DNA of 64,000 nt, from NCBI RefSeq assembly GCF_002797935.1, contig NZ_PGER01000001.1, positions 1,550,001 to 1,614,000 on the forward strand. The letters are read 5' to 3'. Origin of the DNA: Flavobacterium sp. 1 (lineage in GTDB: Bacteria > Bacteroidota > Bacteroidia > Flavobacteriales > Flavobacteriaceae). How positions within the stretch are numbered: position 1 is the first letter of the stretch; every line of letters begins with the position of its first letter. A program made the translations under genes and the position numbers. Below the pieces are notes generated by a model. The model had not been told where the DNA came from. It saw only the letters and a program-made list of their open reading frames with translations, and did no database searches. Shown piece by piece: positions 57,591 through 64,000 of this stretch.

Positions 57591-60056
57591 TTATTTAATA
57601 GTTTTAATAACTACTTCGGTTCCTTTTAGATTTTCTGACAATGCTTTTATCTTGATTTCTCCAGCCTGTTTATCTGACTGAACAAGCACTATGCAATAGC
57701 CATTGAAAGCCATACGTTGACTAGCCTTATCCGGTTCGTGGCTGCTTGGATTTCCGTTAGCTACACCAATTATCTTTCCGGGTCCTTCAATGCTAAACTT
57801 TACCAAATTATTGGCTGTTGGTACAACGCGGCCTTTGGCATCTTTTATGCTTACCTTAATTATGGCTACATCACATCCATCCGCTTTTATCGTATTTACA
57901 TCACTATTTAGAGCTACATGAGCAGGAGCTGTAGTTGTTTCAACTATATCTTTGGTAACTAATTTTCCGGCTTTATAACCGCGTGCTTCGAGTTTTCCAG
58001 GCTTATAAACCAAATCCCAAATCAATTTCTTGTAAGGAACTGCTTTTTGCCTCCCTATACTTTTGCCATTCAAAAACAATTCTACTTCGTCGCAATTAGT
58101 ATAACAATGTACCGGCATTTTTTGCCCTTCTTTTCCTGCCCAATTCCAGTGTGGAAAAATATGTACTGTTGGAATATCAGTCCAAGCCGCTTTATAAGCA
58201 TAGTAACCGTCTTTTGGAAAACCACAAACATCCATAAAGCCAAATTGAGAAGCTACACTAGGCCATGTAAATGGCGTTGGTTCACCGCGATAATCAAAAC
58301 CAGTCCAAACAAACAGGCCTCCTAAATAAGGATACTTAACTACATCTGCCCAATCTTCTCCCGGATAAGGTCCCCAACCGGGCTGCCATAAAATTGAGTT
58401 TGAACAAGTCTGCGGCCACCAACTATTCTCATATTCGCCACGGGTCGAAACAAAACTTGTTCCTTCGGTACAAAACATAACGCGGTCTGGGTGATTCTCT
58501 TTATCTTTTACATACGCCAATTCCTTGTCTCCATAATTATAACCTACAACATCCAGCACATCACTATATCCCCCTTCGTTACGGGCATGGTTCATAGCTG
58601 CGGTAACTTTTCTTGTCGGATCGATCTGGTGACTTGTTTCAACCATAGTTTCCAGTATTCTTGCCCCCATTACCGTACCTTGCATCGCTTCTTCATTTTC
58701 CAGGCTCCACATAAATATGGAAGGATGATTCCGATCTCGGTACAACATGGTTTCCAAATCTTTAATTCCGTCTTCGCTACTCGACAACATACGGTTTTCA
58801 TCCAATACAAGCAACCCCATTTGGTCACACATATCAAGCAGTTCGTGAGTGGGTGGGTGATGGGAACAACGATAGGCATTACTCCCCATATCTTTAAGCA
58901 ATTTTAATTTGTACCAGTTTATTTTATCCGGAAGGGCTACACCAATACCTGCAAAATCCTGATGGTTGCAAGTACCTTTTATAGGATATAATTTTCCGTT
59001 GAGAAATACCCCATTGCGATTGATTTCAACGGTTCGTACACCAAAAGTGGTTTCATAAGTGTCTATGATGTTTCCGTTTTCAAAAACTTCGGTCAGAACT
59101 TTATAAAGATTTGGTGTTTCTGGCGACCAAAGCAATGGTTTTTGAATATCACCTGTTTGCAAAATTTCTGTTGAACTAAAGGGTTCTATTACTTGAGTCG
59201 AAGTTTTTGTATCTAATACAACTCCATTTTTATCTACAATTTTTGAAACAAGCGTACTGTTTTTGGCTTCTTTTTGCTCATTTTTGATTGTAGTTTTCAT
59301 GTTTACCGATGCTTTATCAGAAGTAATAGAAGGCGTGGTAACATAAGTTCCAAAACGGCCAACATGAAGTCGGTTGGTTTTATTGAGCCAAACATGGCGG
59401 TAAATACCGCAACCTTCGTACCACCAACCTTCGTATTCTGTAGCGTCGACTTTCACAAGGATAACATTTTTGCCTTCGTTGCCGTAACGCAAAACATCAG
59501 TCAAATCATAGTTTGAAGGCGTGTAGCCACTTTGGTGGTTTCCAAAGAGCTGACCATTTACCCAAACGGTACTATTCCTGAAAATTCCGTCAAACTCAAT
59601 GGATATTTTTTTTCCTTTATCGGTTTCCGGTATTTCAAATTCTTTTCGGTAAAAGCCTATCCCGCCAGGCAAATAGCCGCTAACGGCAGGTGCACTCCCG
59701 ATTGATTTATCATTAACAAAAGTTCCTTCTACACACCAATCGTGTGGAAGATTTATTTCTTTCCAGTCCTCGGGTTTGTAGGTAGCCGCTTTATCAACAT
59801 CGGCATAAGCAATGACAGCTTCTTTATTGGTTTCCACTTTTACATTGACATCGGTTAAGCCTCCATAACCGCCTGCTTTTACTGCACGCTTGATAGCAAT
59901 GTCGCCTTTATGGAACTGCCAACTTTGGTCAAAATTTTCTTTTGCCCTTTTGGATAGCGGTGTTTGCTGAGTAATCTGTGCTTTTCCTTCCGTTTGTATG
60001 AACGATAATACAAAGGAGAAACATAGGATGGAGACAATTTTTTGTTTAAATATCAT
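57591..60056 (-). CDS. GH2 beta-galactosidase (third), ENE-type active site
   Basis: An 821-residue secreted enzyme with the same plan as the first GH2: jelly roll (NLPHDWCVEGTF, YLPGGIGFYRKEFEIPETDK), Ig-like domain, barrel, DUF4982-like segment and terminal Ig-like domain (VKFSIEGPGKIIGVANGNPS). The acid/base is in WSLENEEAMQ (E455), where the usual G before N-E is replaced by E; the nucleophile is in FCTEGTSFVST (E531). Specificity may therefore differ from the other two. It is the first intact gene of the six-gene operon running to 45506. Confidence 0.88.
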   Translation of the reverse strand: MIFKQKIVSILCFSFVLSFIQTEGKAQITQQTPLSKRAKENFDQSWQFHKGDIAIKRAVKAGGYGGLTDVNVKVETNKEAVIAYADVDKAATYKPEDWKEINLPHDWCVEGTFVNDKSIGSAPAVSGYLPGGIGFYRKEFEIPETDKGKKISIEFDGIFRNSTVWVNGQLFGNHQSGYTPSNYDLTDVLRYGNEGKNVILVKVDATEYEGWWYEGCGIYRHVWLNKTNRLHVGRFGTYVTTPSITSDKASVNMKTTIKNEQKEAKNSTLVSKIVDKNGVVLDTKTSTQVIEPFSSTEILQTGDIQKPLLWSPETPNLYKVLTEVFENGNIIDTYETTFGVRTVEINRNGVFLNGKLYPIKGTCNHQDFAGIGVALPDKINWYKLKLLKDMGSNAYRCSHHPPTHELLDMCDQMGLLVLDENRMLSSSEDGIKDLETMLYRDRNHPSIFMWSLENEEAMQGTVMGARILETMVETSHQIDPTRKVTAAMNHARNEGGYSDVLDVVGYNYGDKELAYVKDKENHPDRVMFCTEGTSFVSTRGEYENSWWPQTCSNSILWQPGWGPYPGEDWADVVKYPYLGGLFVWTGFDYRGEPTPFTWPSVASQFGFMDVCGFPKDGYYAYKAAWTDIPTVHIFPHWNWAGKEGQKMPVHCYTNCDEVELFLNGKSIGRQKAVPYKKLIWDLVYKPGKLEARGYKAGKLVTKDIVETTTAPAHVALNSDVNTIKADGCDVAIIKVSIKDAKGRVVPTANNLVKFSIEGPGKIIGVANGNPSSHEPDKASQRMAFNGYCIVLVQSDKQAGEIKIKALSENLKGTEVVIKTIK

Positions 60057-60073
60057 AAACGTGATTTTTAATT

Positions 60074-60451
60074 TTATTTATTGGTTACTATAAATTTTTT
60101 AATTTGATATTGCGTTTCATTGCTTATTTTCACGAAATACATTCCACTAAATAAATGAATGAATGGATATGCGTAAAACAGGTTCTCGAGCTGTTGTCCT
60201 GCCCAATGCATCGAAAACATCAATTTCATTATGTTGAAAATCAGCAGAATTAACAATCAACTCGTTAGAAACCGGGTTTGGATAAATACATACATCCTCA
60301 TCAGTTATATTATACAGAACGGGATAATAAAAAAGCTCAACAATACAAATAGAAATTGTATACCAATAATTTTTTTAGTCATAATGGCAATTCTGGTTTT
60401 ATCCTGAAATTGCCCCCCTTGTAATAATCGGTTGTTCATTGTGTTTTTCAT
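60074..60451 (-). pseudogene. fusion remnant: N-terminus of a DUF5916-like paralogue joined to a T9SS sorting domain
   Basis: The 5' part (60451 downwards) reads MKNTMNNRLLQGGQFQDKTR and IAIMTKKIIGIQFLFVLL then ends at a stop; it is nearly identical to the start of the intact DUF5916 gene at 63253. Right after it another frame reads CIYPNPVSNELIVNS and IDVFDALGR, and after a frame change SGMYFVKISNETQYQIKKFI, which is a T9SS type A domain. The body of the gene between has been deleted. The original protein was probably a T9SS-exported member of the operon. Confidence 0.72.
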
Positions 60452-60498
60452 TTTTCATTTATGGATACTCGGTTTATTATATTTCTTTGTAGTTATTA
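60315..60498. repeat. direct repeat, copy 1 (5' end and promoter of DUF5916-type gene)
   Basis: About 180 bp closely matching 63117-63300, including CAACAATACAAATAGAAATTG and GGATACTCGGTTTATTATAT. It covers the first 48 codons and about 45 bp of upstream sequence. Confidence 0.85.
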
Positions 60499-60529
60499 GA
60501 TTCTTCAAATCTTGCTTTGATTAATAATA

Positions 60530-63253
60530 TTAGATTGAAAACCAATAATTAAATTTAGCAAGAAAAATATTATTCGGAAATATCCCTTTAATACTGCTCA
60601 TACCATCATTCAGGCTCTGGCTGCCGGGTTGGGAAAAGGCAGTCCTATCCTGCGACCAGACCAGATAAAACTGCGACCCCGGAAGGAATTCCCACCTGAA
60701 AACCAAGTTGGAACGGAACTGGGTAAAATTAAAATTGGGATTCCCGAAGTTATAATTATTGTTGTTCTCCGAAACTTCGTATGTATTACTGCTATTCAAT
60801 GTTGGAGCCAATCCGGCAAAACGATCCGTGTAATTACTTGCTTTTGGATCGGTCACCCTTTTAAAGTCCGAGTATTTACCTACTGTTGCAAACGGGCTGC
60901 CATAATACTGAATCGACAATTCCGGCGTAATGTTATAATCCACCCTGAAAGTAACACCTAATGTTTGCTGGTCGATTTTTCCTAGAATATATTTTGGATC
61001 ATTATCGCCATTAGCAGTTTCAATATACTGAAGATCATTCTGATTACCTGAATAATTAAAACTTGTGGAAAGTTTCAACGTATTTATGGGTGTGTACTTT
61101 AAACTTGGTTGAACTGAATAATACCGGGCGCTGCCATACCCTGAAGTAGAAAGTTCCGTGTTTAACTCAAAACAAAATTTCAATGAAGGATCTGTCCTTA
61201 CATATAGGTTTTCGTACCAAGCATTAGGCAGCAACATAGCACTGCCACCACGCAAAATCCGTGTATCAAGCGATGGTGTCGTATAGCTGGCCGAAGCATT
61301 GACAGCCCATTTATTTAAAAACTCGAAGTAAGCTCCAAGATTTGTGTTTGATGATAAATAATTTAGTCCAAAATCCCAATTGTTCGTTTCCGACAATGAA
61401 ACATTATAGGTACGAAATATAGAAACCTGTTTATTTACAAAGCAATAAACCGAGTTTTTTTGTTTTATCACATCAGCCATTTGCATAAATCCCATGTCAT
61501 TGAGGTCGAGTCCCGGCGAACGCCATATCAGTTCGGTAGAATAACGCCAAAATCCTTTGCTGCCTTTCCCAATCCGGACATCTCCACCATAGCCGGATAA
61601 CCGGTTGCCGGTAGTATCAAGCTGGACATAACTTATGTCCGGCCGTTGGTAGTAACGTGCCGAAGATTGCTGAAGGTTATCCATGGCTTCATGGCTTCCG
61701 GTAATGCTGCTTGCTACTAGTTTTGCATCTAAATAATATTCCTTATCCCGCCATTGATGCAGCAAATCAATCCCTCCTGTATAGGCATTCCTGTTCATGA
61801 ATTGCAGTTGCGGAGTATTTATAAACCGGTTGGTTGAAGTAAATATTCCTCCAAGTACAGTATTTCCCTGTTTAAAATCCTGCTGAACCCTGACCAATGA
61901 ATAATTTGTAAGCGGCTCCACATTCATGTTCTTTCTTTTTCCCAATGAATCAATCCGGGCATATTCAGACGCAGTTAGACATTGCAACATCCCGATTGAA
62001 AGTCCTTTGGCCGTTTTTCCACTTACTTTTGTCGCTCCAAGTATAGAAGTATTGTCGGGATATTTCATAAACTCGTCATTAGACAGAGAAGGGCGAAATG
62101 AGGGTGTATGCCCTATTCTTCGACTATAAAACAGGCTTGAATTATCAAAATCAAAACTAAAAATATTTTTCCCTTCAAGGAAAAAAGGGCGTTTCTCACC
62201 ATAAAAAGTTTCGAAAGCAGTAAGGTTCATCACAGATGGGTCTGCCTCTACTTGACCGAAGTCGGGATTTACCGTCAAATCGACTGTAAAATTGCTTGCC
62301 AGACCAATTTTTGCGTCCAAACCAATATTCCCGGCTAAACTCCAGCCTTTGTCCATAAATGGATTGTTCGACTCAGGTTTAAAAGTATTGAACTTGCCTG
62401 ATAGGTATGGCATAATTTCAATTCTACGGGATTTCGGCAGATCTTTAATTCCGTGAAGTTCGCCAAATAGGTACAATATCCCCGGACTAGTGCTTGATTG
62501 CAACTCCCAATCGCTTTCTTCTTGATAACGATTAATCCAACGCCAGGCATGAAGCCCCCAAACCTGCTCGGAATCATTGCTGTAACGAAGCTGGCTCAAT
62601 GGAATTTCAAACTCTGCCGTCCAAGCCGAACCCTCCTGGGCAGTTTTTGCACTCCATACCGCATTCCAGTTTAAATCGGCATTCTGTGGGTTAGTCAACA
62701 ACAAATCAATTTTTTGTCCTGCAGCCGAAACATCAAATTCAAACCCGGTACGGCGATCGTGATAACTATCAAAAGCAATGCCTACCATATCACCCGTAAA
62801 CTCATCACGCCTTCCGGCTTTGCGGCTTATTTTTTCAGGTATGCTGTCGAAAGCCCGAATGGCAACATATATATTTTTGTCGTCGTAAAGGATTTTTATT
62901 TTCGTTGGTTGCGATGGTTTAGCACCTTCGTTCGGAATCCATTGGGTATAATCGCCGGTCCATTCACCTGTTTTCCAGCAAGTATCGTCCAATTTTCCAT
63001 CTATTATCGGTTTTTCAACAGATAACCTGCTGGTATGATAAATCCGTAATAGTTTTTTTGTAGCATTTTTTAGACTATCATTCCCCACCTGAATGGGCTC
63101 TTCCTGTGCAGTCAAACAGAACGGAATCAGAAAAATACACAACAATACAAATAGAAATTGTATGCCAAAAATTTTTTTAGTTACAATGGCAATTCTTGTT
63201 TTATCCTGAAATTGACCACCTTGTAATAATCGGTTACTCATCGCGTTTTTCAT
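60530..63253 (-). CDS. DUF5916 protein with CBM9-like N-terminal domain
   Basis: A 907-residue envelope protein. The first 50 residues carry a long polar n-region then FLFVLLCIFLIPFCLTAQ. Residues 55-235 form a CBM9-like sandwich (KPIIDGKLDDTCWKTGEWTG, YDDKNIYVAIRAFDSIPEKI). The remainder (SRRIEIMPYLSGKFNTFKPE, FFLEGKNIFSFDFDNSSLFY, ending in alternating aromatic strands to KFNYWFSI) is the DUF5916 region, which resembles an outer-membrane barrel. The role is unknown; members are frequent in polysaccharide loci. It lies 270 bp upstream of the remnant and 474 bp before GH2. Confidence 0.85.
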   Translation of the reverse strand: MKNAMSNRLLQGGQFQDKTRIAIVTKKIFGIQFLFVLLCIFLIPFCLTAQEEPIQVGNDSLKNATKKLLRIYHTSRLSVEKPIIDGKLDDTCWKTGEWTGDYTQWIPNEGAKPSQPTKIKILYDDKNIYVAIRAFDSIPEKISRKAGRRDEFTGDMVGIAFDSYHDRRTGFEFDVSAAGQKIDLLLTNPQNADLNWNAVWSAKTAQEGSAWTAEFEIPLSQLRYSNDSEQVWGLHAWRWINRYQEESDWELQSSTSPGILYLFGELHGIKDLPKSRRIEIMPYLSGKFNTFKPESNNPFMDKGWSLAGNIGLDAKIGLASNFTVDLTVNPDFGQVEADPSVMNLTAFETFYGEKRPFFLEGKNIFSFDFDNSSLFYSRRIGHTPSFRPSLSNDEFMKYPDNTSILGATKVSGKTAKGLSIGMLQCLTASEYARIDSLGKRKNMNVEPLTNYSLVRVQQDFKQGNTVLGGIFTSTNRFINTPQLQFMNRNAYTGGIDLLHQWRDKEYYLDAKLVASSITGSHEAMDNLQQSSARYYQRPDISYVQLDTTGNRLSGYGGDVRIGKGSKGFWRYSTELIWRSPGLDLNDMGFMQMADVIKQKNSVYCFVNKQVSIFRTYNVSLSETNNWDFGLNYLSSNTNLGAYFEFLNKWAVNASASYTTPSLDTRILRGGSAMLLPNAWYENLYVRTDPSLKFCFELNTELSTSGYGSARYYSVQPSLKYTPINTLKLSTSFNYSGNQNDLQYIETANGDNDPKYILGKIDQQTLGVTFRVDYNITPELSIQYYGSPFATVGKYSDFKRVTDPKASNYTDRFAGLAPTLNSSNTYEVSENNNNYNFGNPNFNFTQFRSNLVFRWEFLPGSQFYLVWSQDRTAFSQPGSQSLNDGMSSIKGIFPNNIFLAKFNYWFSI

Positions 63254-63300
63254 CTTTGATTTATGGATACTCGGTTTATTATATTTCTTTGTAGTTATTA
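63117..63300. repeat. direct repeat, copy 2 (5' end of intact DUF5916 gene)
   Basis: Partner of the repeat at 60315-60498. It spans the signal-peptide coding region and upstream sequence GGATACTCGGTTTATTATAT through GTAGTTATTA at 63300. The two copies lie 2.8 kb apart in direct orientation, so recombination between them could delete the DUF5916 gene. Confidence 0.85.
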
Positions 63301-63487
63301 CTCGATTTAGCCTTTAGGAAACTACCGGTTGATATCTATATTTTCTTTTACCCTTTTAAATGAGATAGCATGACGAACCGAGCTTTCACTTCAATAGAAA
63401 TTGTCGATAAAAAACTGCACCCGCAACTAATAACTTTAGCTTTGAACCAGCAATTTTTGTCTATTCTCTGTATTTCAGCAATAAACT

Positions 63488-64000
63488 TCAACCCAATGCT
63501 TTCGTCACCCCTACTTTCTTAATATCTATCCATGTCAGGTCGTGCCATAATTTTTCGAGAGGTCCTTGCTTGTGTTTCTTTAACCACCACTTGCAAAAAG
63601 TGAATTGAACTACAAACAATACAACGCCTACCAATAGAGAAAGGCTTGCACCGGTATACTGATATAAGGCTAATCCGCATCCATTGTAAACAAAGCACCC
63701 CATCATTGATTGCATCACATAGTTGGTGAGGCTCATTTTACCAAAAACTTCGAAATGAGATAGCAGTTTATGAATCAATTTGGTTGAGTATAACAATACA
63801 AAAGCCGAAATCCAAACAAAAGTAAAAATGAAGTTATTCCATGTTTGAACAACCAAATTGGCCTGATTAAGAAGTATGTCCCCTTTAATCAAATCAGGCA
63901 TTGATTTAGCTCCAAAAATGAAAACAACTCCTATAATACTTGAAATGACAAGTATTTTTAGCCAAAATTTTCCATTTGTTGTATTTATCTCAAATTTTCG
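63488..64000 (-). CDS. DUF418 family membrane protein, partial
   Basis: The frame is open to the window edge (about 170 residues seen), so the ATG at 63901 is internal. At least four hydrophobic segments are visible (ILVISSIIGVVFIFG, FIFTFVWISAFVLLYS, LTNYVMQSMMGCFVYNG, LSLLVGVVLFVVQFTFCKWW). The block GKMSLTNYVMQSMMG followed by FCKWWLKKHKQGPLEKLW is the C-terminal signature of DUF418 proteins, predicted multi-spanning transporters or acyltransferase-like proteins of unknown role. No link to polysaccharide breakdown is evident. Confidence 0.8.
   Translation of the reverse strand, partial: RKFEINTTNGKFWLKILVISSIIGVVFIFGAKSMPDLIKGDILLNQANLVVQTWNNFIFTFVWISAFVLLYSTKLIHKLLSHFEVFGKMSLTNYVMQSMMGCFVYNGCGLALYQYTGASLSLLVGVVLFVVQFTFCKWWLKKHKQGPLEKLWHDLTWIDIKKVGVTKALG

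Overview
The window looks like chromosome of a Flavobacterium or close relative in the Bacteroidetes. It is AT-rich, has many MKKI-type signal peptides, one protein with a type IX secretion (T9SS) C-terminal sorting domain, a hybrid two-component sensor, TAnnTTTG-like promoter boxes, and a structured RNA resembling the flavobacterial Flavo-1 motif. I could run no searches, so family names rest on motif recognition.

Left part (1-8.4 kb): a RiPP-like locus on the minus strand. Four precursors with nitrile-hydratase-like (NHLP) leaders end in a Gly-Gly site; two of them are identical tandem copies. They are followed, after an attenuator-like hairpin, by a LanM-type dehydratase that keeps its kinase and elimination motifs but has no LanC cyclase domain. 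A TPR/class III nucleotide cyclase gene with an 18-bp palindrome against its start codon sits inside the locus. The flanks hold an (GTA)18 microsatellite, a LuxR-type HTH remnant and a decayed IS5-type transposase.

Middle (8.4-18.5 kb): a DUF134 / zinc-ribbon / NifX-like / PLP-enzyme group on the plus strand; a truncated OsmC gene facing a truncated tRNA across a probable deletion scar; housekeeping genes (SIMPL protein, rhomboid protease, two tandem lipid A-type acyltransferases, a cysteine-desulfurase-like enzyme); a Flavo-1-like RNA; and tRNA-Pro(GGG) followed by a truncated tyrosine recombinase, which marks an old integration site.

Right part (19-64 kb): a large plant-polysaccharide degradation locus. 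It holds GH31, GH42, a hybrid two-component regulator (HTCS), a sodium:sugar symporter, GH5, a beta-helix/PDZ protein, GH74 (T9SS-secreted), GH43, GH3, GH35, two GH29, three GH2, GH78 and a DUF5916 protein, with an AraC regulator and a MoaF/SnoaL protein between them. Endo-xyloglucanase types (GH74, GH5) with alpha-xylosidase, beta-glucosidase, beta-galactosidases, alpha-fucosidases and arabinofuranosidase fit breakdown of fucosylated, galactosylated xyloglucan; GH78 suggests additional pectic or arabinogalactan side chains. No SusC/SusD pair is present in the window. Three gene remnants (GH43 C-terminus, esterase C-terminus, and an N-terminus joined to a T9SS domain) show that the locus has lost genes. 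An element shared by the AraC and GH43 promoters is a candidate regulator site.
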